This document shows, one piece after another, positions 1-8,744 of a DNA stretch of 64,000 nucleotides; position 1 is the first letter of the stretch, and each line of letters opens with the position of its first letter. The position numbers and the translations under genes were made by a program. Source of the stretch: Sphingomonas beigongshangi (lineage in GTDB: Bacteria > Pseudomonadota > Alphaproteobacteria > Sphingomonadales > Sphingomonadaceae); NCBI RefSeq assembly GCF_016820445.1, contig NZ_JADHDT010000006.1:186001-250000 (forward strand), in the 5' to 3' direction. The notes beneath the pieces are model-generated. The model did no database searches. It worked only from the letters and a program-made list of their open reading frames with translations, and was not told where the DNA came from.

Positions 1-11
1 GCGCCTCGTTT

Positions 12-1277
12 CTACCGGCCCGTCAGCCAGCGGAAGAACCGGGGCACGACGCCGTACCGCGTCATCCAGGCGCTATAGGCCTGATACTCTGGGTCCATGC
101 CCAGATGCCGCTCCTCGGTCTTCGCGCGCCAGTAGTAGATGCCGCTGACCACGGCCATCAGCAGCGTGGCGCGGACGGCATCGACGATCCCGCCGGTCGA
201 CAGGATCGGCAGGGTCGAGGCCCACCAGAACAGATTCTTCGACAGATAGGCCGGATGGCGTGACAGGGCATAGGGGCCGTGCGTCAGGATGCCGCGGTTG
301 GTCAGGTTGGAAAAGCGCAGGCCGAACGCCACCGTCGCCCAGGCGTAGATGGCGGTGAGCAGCACCAGCAGCCCGCCCCAGCCGGCGAGCAGCCACGGAT
401 GCCACTGGAACCAGACGGTCCATTCCTGCGTGCCGGGATGATAGTCGAACGGGCCGCCCGTCTCCATCAGGATGAAGGGCGGGTAGCACATCAGGGCGGC
501 GGTCCAGCCGGCGGCGAACGGATTGGCGCTGCGGATATGCGAATCGAGCGGACGCAGCGTCAGGACATAGCCGACCGTCGCGGTCATCACGTCGACCACG
601 AACATCAGCGCGATCAGCCACTGCCCGAGCGCGGCGGGATCGTGGAGCGCGGCTCTCAGGTCGGTACGGATCAGCGCGCCATAGCCGCCCGGCACGATGG
701 CGAGCATGAACGCCAGGAAGAAGCCCTTGACCGCCCAGGCGCGCAGATGGCCCTGGATGGCGGCTGCCTCCCACCCGGCCTGACCGGTCAGCCAGGCACC
801 GAAATGCCATGCACCGTCCCGTGGCTCGACGAGGCGGCGGTCCAGCCAGAAGACGTAGGGCAGCGCGAGCAGCGCCACGACCGGCACGCTCCACGTCAGG
901 CACCACATGGCAAAGGCGAAATTGCCCTGCCAGTAGAACCGCCCGGTGAAGTAGATGAGCGCGATCGCGCCCCAGGTCGCGAACAGCCCGGCGATCTTGG
1001 TCAGGCTGACGTCGACGGCTTCGCGACCGCGGCGGCGCAGGGTCCAGTCGATGCCGGTGCTCGCCCGTCGATGCACTTTGTCGACGGCGAGCGACCAGCC
1101 GATCATCGGCACGGCGGTCCAGGCGAGCGCGACGAGCGCGGCATAGGGTCCGTCCATCCCGACATGCCCGGCGATCACGAGCCAGGCGATCAGCCCGATC
1201 ACCCCCGCGACCCCGACGCCGGTGCTGACGGCCGACGGGGGGCGCGCAGGTGCGGATGGCTGCATGGCTTCGGACAT
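12..1277 (-). CDS. Isoprenylcysteine methyltransferase (ICMT/NnrU)-like membrane protein
   Basis: Integral membrane protein of about 421 residues with many hydrophobic segments. The last 100 residues carry the ICMT/PEMT-type signature: a 'HGPYALSRHPAYLSKNLFWW' block followed by 'AKTEERHLG' and a terminal 'YGVVPRF' segment. In this family that C-terminal part binds S-adenosylmethionine and methylates a membrane-embedded substrate; the substrate here cannot be told. The protein is longer than simple ICMT proteins (about 200 residues) because of extra N-terminal membrane segments. The start is uncertain: an upstream in-frame ATG at 1319 would add 14 residues, and neither start has a clear ribosome binding site. 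It stands alone, divergent from tRNA-Gly. Confidence 0.75.
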   Translation of the reverse strand: MSEAMQPSAPARPPSAVSTGVGVAGVIGLIAWLVIAGHVGMDGPYAALVALAWTAVPMIGWSLAVDKVHRRASTGIDWTLRRRGREAVDVSLTKIAGLFATWGAIALIYFTGRFYWQGNFAFAMWCLTWSVPVVALLALPYVFWLDRRLVEPRDGAWHFGAWLTGQAGWEAAAIQGHLRAWAVKGFFLAFMLAIVPGGYGALIRTDLRAALHDPAALGQWLIALMFVVDVMTATVGYVLTLRPLDSHIRSANPFAAGWTAALMCYPPFILMETGGPFDYHPGTQEWTVWFQWHPWLLAGWGGLLVLLTAIYAWATVAFGLRFSNLTNRGILTHGPYALSRHPAYLSKNLFWWASTLPILSTGGIVDAVRATLLMAVVSGIYYWRAKTEERHLGMDPEYQAYSAWMTRYGVVPRFFRWLTGR

Positions 1278-1388
1278 GCGGCCATCTAACCGCGCAGTGG
1301 TAAGCAAGCGGTGAACCATGGCTGGACGCTTGCATCGTGCGGCTCAGCCGCTAGAACGGCGCTCCACCGACGGTGGTCGATGCCGCGG

Positions 1389-1462
1389 GCGGGTATAGCA
1401 CAATGGTAGTGCAGCAGCCTTCCAAGCTGAATACACGGGTTCGATTCCCGTTACCCGCTCCA
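1389..1462 (+). tRNA. tRNA-Gly (anticodon TCC), CCA encoded
   Basis: A complete cloverleaf can be folded. The acceptor stem GCGGGTA pairs with TACCCGC, the anticodon loop reads CTTCCAA giving anticodon TCC, and the T-arm is CGGGTTCGATTCCCG. The 3' CCA is encoded. Confidence 0.95.
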
Positions 1463-1553
1463 CGTCCGCTCCACTGACGATCGCCGAAGGGTCGGTCAGT
1501 TGGCGACAGCCGCCACGCCTGGAACCCTGCCAACGCCGACGCGCCCGGTCGCG

Positions 1554-1597
1554 AAAAAAGGCCCGCTCCCGGCGGTGGAGCGCCGGTCGCGGGCCTT
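1554..1597 (-). terminator. Intrinsic terminator of the DUF4142 unit
   Basis: On the minus strand a GGCCCGC stem pairs with GCGGGCC across a GC-rich loop and is followed by a run of six T residues. It lies just past the stop of the DUF4142 gene and would end the SRPBCC-ADH-SDR-DUF4142 transcript. Confidence 0.8.
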
Positions 1598-1623
1598 GCT
1601 GCGCCTTTGCGCGTAGCTGGTGC

Positions 1624-2109
1624 CTACATCGACTGAAGCGCGGTCAGATGCGTCTGCACGACCGGCGCGATCTCGCCGGCGACCGCCTTCAGTGCCGGTA
1701 CGCTGCCGTGCGCGGCATAACCCTGGTGCAGCGCCAGCGCCTGCTGGTGCGCCGCCTTTTGCTGCGTAACGTAGAGCCGATCGCGCGCCTCGCCCTTGGC
1801 GCCGCGCAACGCCGCGACGTTGCGTGTCCCCACCGCATCCAGATGGGGCGGTGGCACGGTGATACCGGCCCGCTGCGTCGCCGCCTTCACCTTCGCGGTG
1901 CTGTTGGTGTGGTCGCGGATCATCATGTTGGCGAAGTCGCGCAGCTTCGCGTTGTGCGTTGTCTGCAGCAGCAGGCGGCTCGACTGGAGCTCATATTGAT
2001 CCCCCGCGCCCGCCTTGGCGACATAGGCGGGTCCGCTCGTCGGCGCCTGTGCGACGGCGGCGGCGGCGGGCGCGGCGATGACGGCCGCGGCGATGAACAT
2101 GCGTCTCAT
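1624..2109 (-). CDS. DUF4142 exported protein
   Basis: A 161-residue protein with an N-terminal signal peptide (MRRMFIAAAVIAAPAAAAVA) and a helical DUF4142 domain containing 'RDFANMMIRDHTNST', typical of this ferritin-like exported family of unknown biochemical role. The start at 2109 is chosen because GGAGGAAG sits at ideal spacing before it and the signal peptide begins there; a longer frame upstream has neither. It lies 22 nt after the SDR gene and is the last gene of a four-gene minus-strand unit that appears to be under the general stress response, so a periplasmic stress role is likely but inferred. Confidence 0.85.
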   Translation of the reverse strand: MRRMFIAAAVIAAPAAAAVAQAPTSGPAYVAKAGAGDQYELQSSRLLLQTTHNAKLRDFANMMIRDHTNSTAKVKAATQRAGITVPPPHLDAVGTRNVAALRGAKGEARDRLYVTQQKAAHQQALALHQGYAAHGSVPALKAVAGEIAPVVQTHLTALQSM

Positions 2110-2131
2110 GCGTCTTCCTCCTGTGGATACG

Positions 2132-2917
2132 TCAGTTCTTGGCGGTGCCGGGCTCGGCCATGTTGCGATGCTGTTCCGCCAGCACCGCATTGGGTGTGAC
2201 GTTGGCGATCGCCGACTGGATCTTGTTCTTCAGGCCTGACGCGACGGCCGCCTTGCCGGCCATCAGCGCGTCCCAGCCGTCCTGCGCGACCTTCGCCGGA
2301 TCCGCCTTCTTGGGGTCGGTGCCGACATCGGTATCCAGCATGTCCGCCCGCGCGAAGAACTCGGTGTCGGTGGGGCCGGGCATCAGGTTGGTCAGCGTGA
2401 CGCCGTCCGCGTCCTTGATCTCGTTCTGGATCGCCGCGACGAAACTGTCGATGAACGCCTTGGTCCCGTTGTAGACTGCCTGGAACGCACCGGGGATGTA
2501 GCCCGCGATCGACCCCGTCACCAGCACCTTGCCCTCGTTGCGCGCGACCATGTCGCGCAGGACTTTCTGCAACAGATAGGCGGTGCCCGTGATGTTCGTG
2601 TCGACGACGAGGCGCCAGTCGCGCACGTCCTGGTCGAGGAAGGCGCGCCCGAGGCCGTGGCCGGCATTGGCGCAGAGCAGGTCGACCTGCCGCCCCTCGG
2701 TCGCCGCGAGCAGGGTGTCGACGCCGTCGATCGTCGAAAGGTCCGCCTGCACCGACCGAACCTCGGTGCCGAACTGCTTGAAGTCCTCGGCCGCCGCATC
2801 GATCAGCGGTTCGTCCGCGACGACGAGGATGTCGTAACCGTTCTTGGCGGCCAGCGTGGCCAGTTCGAAGCCGATGCCTGTCGAGGCCCCGGTGATGATC
2901 GCGAATCCATTGGCCAT
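2132..2917 (-). CDS. Short-chain dehydrogenase/reductase (SDR)
   Basis: A 261-residue classical SDR. The NAD(P)-binding TGASTGIG motif lies at residues 9-16, the NAG motif near residue 85, and a Y-x3-K pair in 'YNGTKAF' forms the catalytic site. The product is an NAD(P)-dependent oxidoreductase of unknown substrate. The C-terminus carries an extra 'AEQHRNMAEPG' tail. GGAGAGG precedes the ATG. It sits between the Zn-alcohol dehydrogenase and the DUF4142 gene on the same strand, which places it in the stress-type operon. Confidence 0.85.
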   Translation of the reverse strand: MANGFAIITGASTGIGFELATLAAKNGYDILVVADEPLIDAAAEDFKQFGTEVRSVQADLSTIDGVDTLLAATEGRQVDLLCANAGHGLGRAFLDQDVRDWRLVVDTNITGTAYLLQKVLRDMVARNEGKVLVTGSIAGYIPGAFQAVYNGTKAFIDSFVAAIQNEIKDADGVTLTNLMPGPTDTEFFARADMLDTDVGTDPKKADPAKVAQDGWDALMAGKAAVASGLKNKIQSAIANVTPNAVLAEQHRNMAEPGTAKN

Positions 2918-2970
2918 TGCTGTATTCCTCTCCGCTTTCCTTCTCGTCGTTCCGGTCCCGGCGTGCCGGT

Positions 2971-4155
2971 TCAGGCCGCTGCCATGCCCGGCTTCAGCAC
3001 GATCTTGGTCACCTCGTTCTGCTGGTCGTGGAACATCTTGTAGCCCTGGGGCGCGTCCTCGAGCGGTAAGCGGTGCGAGATCAGGAATTCGGTGTCGATC
3101 TTGCCTTCCATGATCGCGTTGAGCAGCCCGGGCATGTAATGCTGCACATGGGTCTGACCGGTCTTGAGCGTCAGTCCCTTCTCCATGAACGCGCCGAGCG
3201 GAAATTTATCGACGAAGCCGCCATAGACAGCCGGCATCGACACGCGTCCGCCCTTGCGACAGGCGATGATCGCCTGGCGGATGGAATGCGGGCGGTCGGT
3301 GCCGAGAAAGGTAGACGCCTTGATCTGGTCGATGACGTTGTCGACGAACAAGCCGTGCGCCTCCAGCCCCACCGCGTCGATGACGGCGTCGGGACCGATG
3401 CCGCCGGTCATCTCCATCAGCGCCTCGTAGGTCGCGCTTTCCTCGAAATTGACGACCTCGGCGCCGAACCGCTTGGCCAGCTCGAGCCGGTGGGGGAAAT
3501 GATCGATCGCGATCACGCGCTCCGCCCCCATCAGGAAGGCGGACTGGACGGCGAACAGGCCGACGGGTCCGCAGCCCCACACGGCGACCGTATCGCCGGG
3601 CTCGATCTGCGCATATTCCGCCGCCTGCCATCCGGTGGGCAGGATGTCGGACAGGAACAGCACCTTGTCGTCGTCGACCCCATCGGGAATGACGATGGGG
3701 CCGACGTCGCTGAACGGCACGCGGACATATTCCGCCTGTCCGCCCGCATAGCCACCGGTCATGTGGCTGTAGCCGAACAGTCCCGACATCTCCTGCCCGT
3801 ACAGCGACATCGCGATGTCCTGATTGTCGGCGGGCAGGCCGTTCGGGCACGCCGAATATTGGTGCTTGTTGCAATGATAGCAGCTGCCGCACGAGATCGT
3901 GAACGGCACGACGACGCGCTGCCCCTTCTTCAGGGTCGACTTCGCACCGACCTCGACCACCTCGCCCATGAATTCGTGACCGAGAACGTCGCCAGCCTGC
4001 ATCGTCGGGATGTAGCCGTCGTAGAGATGGAGGTCCGACCCGCAGATTGCCGTCGACGTGACCTTGATGATGCAATCGCGCGGGTTGACGATTTCCGGGT
4101 CGTCGACCGTATCCATGCGCACGTCATGCTTGCCGTGCCAGGCCAGAGCTCTCAC
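2971..4155 (-). CDS. Zinc-dependent alcohol dehydrogenase, formaldehyde-dehydrogenase-like
   Basis: A 394-residue medium-chain dehydrogenase. Catalytic zinc ligands C38 and H60-E61 (GHE motif) and the four-cysteine structural zinc site at C89, C92, C95 and C103 are visible, followed by a Rossmann GCGPVG motif. The layout matches glutathione-independent formaldehyde/threonine dehydrogenase relatives that oxidise an alcohol with NAD; the true substrate is not evident. Translation starts at a GTG whose GTGA overlaps the stop of the upstream SRPBCC gene by 4 nt, so the two are translationally coupled. Confidence 0.85.
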   Translation of the reverse strand: MRALAWHGKHDVRMDTVDDPEIVNPRDCIIKVTSTAICGSDLHLYDGYIPTMQAGDVLGHEFMGEVVEVGAKSTLKKGQRVVVPFTISCGSCYHCNKHQYSACPNGLPADNQDIAMSLYGQEMSGLFGYSHMTGGYAGGQAEYVRVPFSDVGPIVIPDGVDDDKVLFLSDILPTGWQAAEYAQIEPGDTVAVWGCGPVGLFAVQSAFLMGAERVIAIDHFPHRLELAKRFGAEVVNFEESATYEALMEMTGGIGPDAVIDAVGLEAHGLFVDNVIDQIKASTFLGTDRPHSIRQAIIACRKGGRVSMPAVYGGFVDKFPLGAFMEKGLTLKTGQTHVQHYMPGLLNAIMEGKIDTEFLISHRLPLEDAPQGYKMFHDQQNEVTKIVLKPGMAAA

Positions 4156-4736
4156 AGACCCATCTCCTCGAACTGCTTGGGATTCATCGCCGGCGTGGCG
4201 ATCTCGCCCGTCTCCAGCAGCTGCTTGAACCGCCTGAGATCGCGCCGCGCCTGGATCGCGGGTTCCCGCTGGAACATCTTGGCGATCACCTTGCCGATCA
4301 GGCCGCCCGGCGGATCATAGGCGATGGTCGCGGTGACCACCGTGCCGCGAGCACCGGCATCGCGGAACGTGACGCGGCCGCTATTGGCGACATCGGCGCC
4401 CGGCTCCGACGTCCAGGCGATGAGGCGGTTCTCCTCTTCGTCGGTGATCCGCGCGTCCCATTCGACCGTCGCACCGCCGGGAGCCTTGACGACCCAATGC
4501 GACCGCTGCCGGTCGGCCACGGTGATGGAGACGACGTTCTCCATGAAGTGCGGCAGGTTCGCGAAGTCGCGAAAATAGGCGAAGACCTCCTCGACCGGCC
4601 GGTTGATCGTCACCGGACGTCCGGCAACCGAACTGCCCTTGCCCTCCGCCAGCCCCTCCGTGACGGCAGCGGCGGCATCGTGTTTCGAGGAGGCTGCGGG
4701 CGCGTCGTCCTGCGCGACGTCTGCGGGGGTCGTCAT
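4152..4736 (-). CDS. SRPBCC-fold (START/polyketide-cyclase-like) protein
   Basis: About 194 residues. After a low-complexity N-terminal 50 residues comes a helix-grip domain with '[20 protein letters not shown]', '[20 protein letters not shown]' and a C-terminal long helix with '[20 protein letters not shown]'. This is the SRPBCC/coenzyme-Q-binding-like family, which binds hydrophobic ligands; no enzymatic role can be assigned. Start at 4736 follows GGGAG at good spacing, although ATG at 4742 is possible. It is the first gene of the unit and lies about 30 nt downstream of an EcfG-type promoter. Confidence 0.8.
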   Translation of the reverse strand: MTTPADVAQDDAPAASSKHDAAAAVTEGLAEGKGSSVAGRPVTINRPVEEVFAYFRDFANLPHFMENVVSITVADRQRSHWVVKAPGGATVEWDARITDEEENRLIAWTSEPGADVANSGRVTFRDAGARGTVVTATIAYDPPGGLIGKVIAKMFQREPAIQARRDLRRFKQLLETGEIATPAMNPKQFEEMGL

Positions 4737-4764
4737 CGGCATCTCCCATCGGCGATGCGCTCCC

Positions 4765-4789
4765 AACCCCCGCTATCCTGGCCCGTTCC
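4765..4789 (-). promoter_or_regulatory. EcfG-type general stress promoter
   Basis: On the minus strand the sequence reads GGAAC, 16 nt, GGTT. This matches the GGAAC-N16/17-cGTT consensus of the alphaproteobacterial general stress sigma factor EcfG. It is placed about 30 nt before the SRPBCC start and would drive the four-gene unit. Confidence 0.7.
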
Positions 4790-4807
4790 TGTCGTTTCAC
4801 CCCTGAC

Positions 4808-4821
4808 TTTATCTAGATAAA
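4808..4821. promoter_or_regulatory. Perfect 14-bp palindrome between divergent genes
   Basis: TTTATCTAGATAAA is its own reverse complement and is strikingly AT-rich for this DNA. It lies in the divergent spacer between the SRPBCC unit and the 2-oxoglutarate oxygenase, so an operator role is plausible. No regulator can be named. Confidence 0.35.
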
Positions 4822-4951
4822 TGAGAAAGTTGCTTTGGATGAAGGCCGCCTCGCCTCCCCCATCCCGTTAACGCGTGCTTTACCACATCCCGCTAGACCT
4901 CGTTCAGGGATCGATCGCCAGACGGTCGCGCACAGGACGAAAGGGGCGCAG

Positions 4952-5611
4952 ATGACGATACAGGGTTCGATCGCGGGCACACTCGCCGCGCTGGACGCGG
5001 ACCTGCTCGCGACGTTCAAGTTCCAGGGCGCGACGCGCTGGCCGGACGAACAGATCGAGCTCTACGTCGCTCCTGCATTTCTGGACCCCGCGGAGTGCGG
5101 CGCCCTCGTATCGCTCATCGATCGCAATCGCGTGCCGTCGACGGTCGTCGAGGGCGACGCTGCGTGGCGGACGAGCGAGACCTGCTCCTTCGATCCCAGC
5201 GAGCCCGTCGTCCAGCTGCTCGACCTGCGCCTGTCGATGTTCCTGGGCATCAACCCGGTGAATGGGGAGCCCAATCAGGGCCAGCGCTATGGCGTTGGCC
5301 AGGAGTTCAAGCTGCACGCCGATTATTTCGCGGCGCATCACGACGACGCGATCACGCACGTCAGCCGCTGCGGCCAGAGGACGTGGACCGCGATGATCTA
5401 TCTGAACGAGCCCGAGGAGGGCGGCGAGACGTTCTTCCACCACCTCGACCACGGCTTCACGCCCGAGCTCGGGACGATGCTGTGCTGGAACAATCTCACC
5501 CCGGAGGGTCGCCCAAACCCCCGCACGCTGCACCAGGGCAAGCCGGTGCTGCGCGGCGCCAAATATGTCATTACCAAGTGGTTCCGCCAGGGGCCCTGGA
5601 ACCCGGCCTGA
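4952..5611 (+). CDS. 2-oxoglutarate/Fe(II) dioxygenase, prolyl 4-hydroxylase type
   Basis: A 219-residue P4Hc-domain protein. The iron-binding facial triad is visible as H122 and D124 in 'KLHADYF' and H194 in 'TLHQGKP'; K204 is placed to bind the 2-oxoglutarate carboxylate. 'YLNEPEEGGETFF' is typical of the bacterial prolyl hydroxylase family, which hydroxylates protein or peptide substrates in the cytosol. Its substrate is unknown. The start at 4952 is chosen because AAGGGG precedes it and the upstream extension has no family features. It diverges from the stress-type operon. Confidence 0.85.
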   Translation: MTIQGSIAGTLAALDADLLATFKFQGATRWPDEQIELYVAPAFLDPAECGALVSLIDRNRVPSTVVEGDAAWRTSETCSFDPSEPVVQLLDLRLSMFLGINPVNGEPNQGQRYGVGQEFKLHADYFAAHHDDAITHVSRCGQRTWTAMIYLNEPEEGGETFFHHLDHGFTPELGTMLCWNNLTPEGRPNPRTLHQGKPVLRGAKYVITKWFRQGPWNPA

Positions 5612-5634
5612 GGAGCCTCGTCGGCTTTACGAAT

Positions 5635-5660
5635 GCCACCTCCCCCGAAGGAGAGGTGGC
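5635..5660. terminator. Bidirectional hairpin between convergent genes
   Basis: GCCACCTC and GAGGTGGC arms enclose a short loop, between the stop codons of the dioxygenase and the M3 peptidase. There is no T-run on either side, so it is a hairpin terminator of moderate certainty. Confidence 0.55.
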
Positions 5661-5672
5661 CGATCGTTGCAC

Positions 5673-7904
5673 CTACTTGCCCGCCTTGGCCGAAGTCCCG
5701 ACCGTTCCGTCCGCGGGCGCGGTCACGCCGTCGCCAGCGATCCGGGACCCATCGGCGTTGAGGCCCAGATCCTTGAGCAGCGGGCCGACCTGCGGATCGG
5801 CGCCGTTGAACGCGCGGAACATCGGCGCATAGTCTTCCGTATGGCCTTTCGACAGGATCATGTCGCGGAAACGCTGTCCGTTCGCGCGGGTCATGCCGCC
5901 ATGCTGCTCGAACCAGTTGAATGCGTTCGCGCTGAGCATCTTGGTCCAGCTATAGGCGTAATAGCCCGCTGAATAGCCGTTGCCCCAGATGTGCAGGAAA
6001 TAGCTCGACCGATAGCGCGGCGGAACGTCGGCGACGTCCAGACCGGTCGCGGCGAGCGCCTTGGCTTCGAACGCATCCGCATCCTGCTTGCCGTCGGCCG
6101 CCGTCAGCGAATGCCAGCTCATATCCATTTCCGCCGCCGCGAGTGCCTCGCCGAACGAATAGCCCGAGTTGAAGGTGCCGGCGCGCTTGATCTTGTCGAC
6201 GAGCGCTGCCGGAATCACTGCGCCCGTCCGGTAGTTGACGGCATAATGCGGCAGCACCTTCGGATCGAGCGCCCAATGTTCGTTGAACTGCGACGGAAAT
6301 TCGACGAAGTCGCGCGCCGTGTTGGTACCCGATACCGACGGATAGACCTGGTTCGCGAACAGCCCGTGCAGCGCATGGCCGAATTCGTGGAACATCGTCG
6401 TCACGTCGTCGAAGCTGACCAGCGCGGGCTGGCCGGCTGCCGGCTTGGTGAAGTTGGCGACATTGTAGATCACCGGCTTGGTGCCGAGCAGCTTCGACTG
6501 GGTGACGAAGTTCGACATCCAGGCGCCGCCATTCTTGTTGTCGCGCTTCCAATAGTCGAAATACATCAGGCCGACGGACGTGCCATCCGCCTCCGACACT
6601 TCGAACACCATCACGTCCGGTTGATAGACCGGGATGTCGGTACGACGCTTGAAGGTCAGCCCGTAAAGTTGGTTGGCGGCGTAGAACACGCCATCGGTGA
6701 GGACCTTGTCGATCTCGAAATACGGCTTCAGCTCGTCCTGGTTGAGGTCGTATTTCGCCTTGCGCACCTGTTCCGAATAATGGTCCCAGTCCCAAGGCTT
6801 GAGCTGGAAAGTCCCGCCGGTCGCACGGATCTGCGCCTGCAGTTCCGCAGCCTCCCGGCGCTGTTCCGCCGCCACCGGCGTGCCGAGTTGCTGCATGAAC
6901 CCAAGCGCGGTCTGCGGCGTCTTCGCCATCTGGTCCTGGAGCACGTAATCCGCCCAGGTCCTGAAGCCGAGAAGCTTCGCCTTCTGCGCGCGCAAGAGCG
7001 CGATCTGCGCGATCGTGTCGCGCGTGTCGTTGGCGTCCCCCTTCACCGCGCGCGTCCAGCTGGCGTTGAACAGCGCCTCACGCGTCGCGCGATCCGTCAT
7101 CGTCGCGAGCTCGGGCTGCTGCGTCGTGTTCTGCAGCGTCAGCACGTACTTGCCCGGCAGCCCCCGCGCCTTCGCGGCATCCGCGGCGGCCGCGATTTCG
7201 GCATCGGAAAGTCCTGCGAGCTTGGCCCTGTCGTCGATGATCAGCGCACCAGCCTTTGCCGCGGCAAGCAGCTTTTGCTGGAAGGCCGTTTCCAGCGTCG
7301 ACAGCTGTGCATTGTATTTGCTGAGCGTCACCTTGTCGGCGGGGGACAGTTTCGCGCCCGCGCGCACCATATTCTGGTAGGTGAGCGTCAGCACCTGAAG
7401 CTGCTCGGGCGTCAGGCCAAGCGACTGCCGCGTATCGTACAGCGTCTTGACCCGGGCAAAGAGCGCCGGGTCGAGGTTGATGGCGTCCTGATGCGCGGCG
7501 AACGCCGGCGCAAGATCGGCCTGGGTCTTTTGCAACGTGTCGTCCGTATTGGCGCCCACCACCCCGTAGAAAGCGAGACTGGCGCGCTCCAGCAGGCGCC
7601 CCGATCGTTCCAGTGCGGCGATCGTGTTGTCGAACGTCGGAGCGCTGCGCGCGCGCGTGATCGCCTGTACCTCCGCGCGCTGCTGCGCCATGCCGGCGAT
7701 CAGCGCCGGTCCATAGTCGCTGCTCCTGATACGGTCGAAGGGCGGCGCCTCGAAGGGCAACGCGCTGGGCCGCGCAAAGGGATTGGACGCGGGCAGCGCG
7801 GCCGCCCCGCCCTGTCCGACGGACTTGGCTGTCGGTGCGATACCTTGCGCAAATGCGGAGGAGGACATCATCAGGATCGTGGCGGTCGCGGCGAACAGGC
7901 GCAT
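5673..7904 (-). CDS. dcp: M3 family metallopeptidase, exported (Dcp-like)
   Basis: A 743-residue zinc peptidase with an N-terminal signal peptide (MRLFAATATILMMSSSAFAQ). The active-site motif HEFGH is at residues 506-510, inside 'TTMFHEFGHALHGLF', with a downstream glutamate region 'FVEFPSQFNEHWA' typical of the M3/thimet family. Members cleave small peptides, as peptidyl-dipeptidases or oligopeptidases; the signal peptide places this one in the periplasm. The start at 7904 is chosen for the signal peptide; a longer frame to 8012 has none. It is a single gene, convergent with the dioxygenase. Confidence 0.9.
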   Translation of the reverse strand: MRLFAATATILMMSSSAFAQGIAPTAKSVGQGGAAALPASNPFARPSALPFEAPPFDRIRSSDYGPALIAGMAQQRAEVQAITRARSAPTFDNTIAALERSGRLLERASLAFYGVVGANTDDTLQKTQADLAPAFAAHQDAINLDPALFARVKTLYDTRQSLGLTPEQLQVLTLTYQNMVRAGAKLSPADKVTLSKYNAQLSTLETAFQQKLLAAAKAGALIIDDRAKLAGLSDAEIAAAADAAKARGLPGKYVLTLQNTTQQPELATMTDRATREALFNASWTRAVKGDANDTRDTIAQIALLRAQKAKLLGFRTWADYVLQDQMAKTPQTALGFMQQLGTPVAAEQRREAAELQAQIRATGGTFQLKPWDWDHYSEQVRKAKYDLNQDELKPYFEIDKVLTDGVFYAANQLYGLTFKRRTDIPVYQPDVMVFEVSEADGTSVGLMYFDYWKRDNKNGGAWMSNFVTQSKLLGTKPVIYNVANFTKPAAGQPALVSFDDVTTMFHEFGHALHGLFANQVYPSVSGTNTARDFVEFPSQFNEHWALDPKVLPHYAVNYRTGAVIPAALVDKIKRAGTFNSGYSFGEALAAAEMDMSWHSLTAADGKQDADAFEAKALAATGLDVADVPPRYRSSYFLHIWGNGYSAGYYAYSWTKMLSANAFNWFEQHGGMTRANGQRFRDMILSKGHTEDYAPMFRAFNGADPQVGPLLKDLGLNADGSRIAGDGVTAPADGTVGTSAKAGK

Positions 7905-8170
7905 GAATGCTCCATCATCAGGTCGATGACAGTCGCGATGCACCTGCGCGGGGCCGAGATCAATGCCGGCGTGGCCTGATCGACCGACGGCGGGACCAGC
8001 CATCGCCATCATGATTCCGGGGGGATCGATCCCGACAATATATACCGGTCCGGCCCATTTCTCGCCGCATACCAGTCAGCTCTATTAATGATTCAAGCAC
8101 AGCAACTTTCGTGTGCCTTGAAGCTTTGTGACAAGTCGTTCAGGTAAAGTCCGGAACGGGGACACTGCGA

Positions 8171-8554
8171 ATGGCTAGCGTTTGGCACGAGGACGGGCGG
8201 CAGCCGCCCTTCGAAGAGGTCGAGTTGCGACGCGTCGCGACGTCGATGCTGATCGCGCGGCGTGCGCTGCACGGTGCCCTGCCCGCCGCGTTGATCCATG
8301 ATGCCGCGCTGGAATGCCTTCTGGTTCTGTATCTGTCGCCGAATTTCGAGGCGCCATTCGCCAAGCTGGAAATGGAAGTCGCCAGTGCGCCCATCCTGGT
8401 GAGACGATGGCTTGCCGCCGTGGCCGCGGAGGGGCTTGTCGAGATCGGAAACGGGCGCGCAGCCCTGAGTCCGGAAGGTCAGGATCGCATGCGCGCGGTC
8501 ATCACCAACGTCATCAGGTCCCAGCGAGAGTTGAACGGCTGGGGCGATCAGTAG
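8171..8554 (+). CDS. Small winged-helix-like protein, function unknown
   Basis: A 127-residue protein preceded by GGAACGGGG. The central region 'FEAPFAKLEMEVASAPILVRRWLAAVAAEGLVEIGNGRAALSPEGQDRM' has the shape of a MarR-like winged helix: a recognition-helix region, then a turn and a strand ending in the 'LSPEG' motif seen in many small regulators. I cannot place it in a named family. It is monocistronic and ends 1 nt before the stop of the facing 62-residue gene. Confidence 0.6.
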   Translation: MASVWHEDGRQPPFEEVELRRVATSMLIARRALHGALPAALIHDAALECLLVLYLSPNFEAPFAKLEMEVASAPILVRRWLAAVAAEGLVEIGNGRAALSPEGQDRMRAVITNVIRSQRELNGWGDQ

Positions 8555-8555
8555 G

Positions 8556-8744
8556 TCAGTTCAGCAGATACGAGGGGAAAGCCGTCTCGAGCGGCGCTCG
8601 CGCCGGCTGCCGCGGGATCGACAGGATCGCCGTTTCCAGATGCGCCGCGACGACCGCAAGGCCCGCCGCATCCGCGTCACCGACGCATTCGGTTATGCGG
8701 GCGATCAGGTGGTCGATATCGATCGCGTTGAGCGTCTTCGTCAC
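8556..8744 (-). CDS. Small protein of 62 residues, function unknown
   Basis: A short frame starting at GTG (8744) with a weak CAGGGA before it. The product is mildly acidic and helical ('IDIDHLIARITECVGDADAA'), with no membrane segment and no motif I recognise. It is convergent with the winged-helix-like gene and the two stop codons almost touch. The balanced residue composition favours a real gene, but a chance frame cannot be excluded. Confidence 0.4.
   Translation of the reverse strand: MTKTLNAIDIDHLIARITECVGDADAAGLAVVAAHLETAILSIPRQPARAPLETAFPSYLLN

Noticed and set aside
5991..7979. Open frame of over 650 codons antisense to the M3 peptidase gene
   Set aside because: It is a mirror of the GC-rich peptidase frame; its product is Arg/Gly/Leu-rich without motifs, while the opposite strand has an intact signal peptide and HEFGH site.
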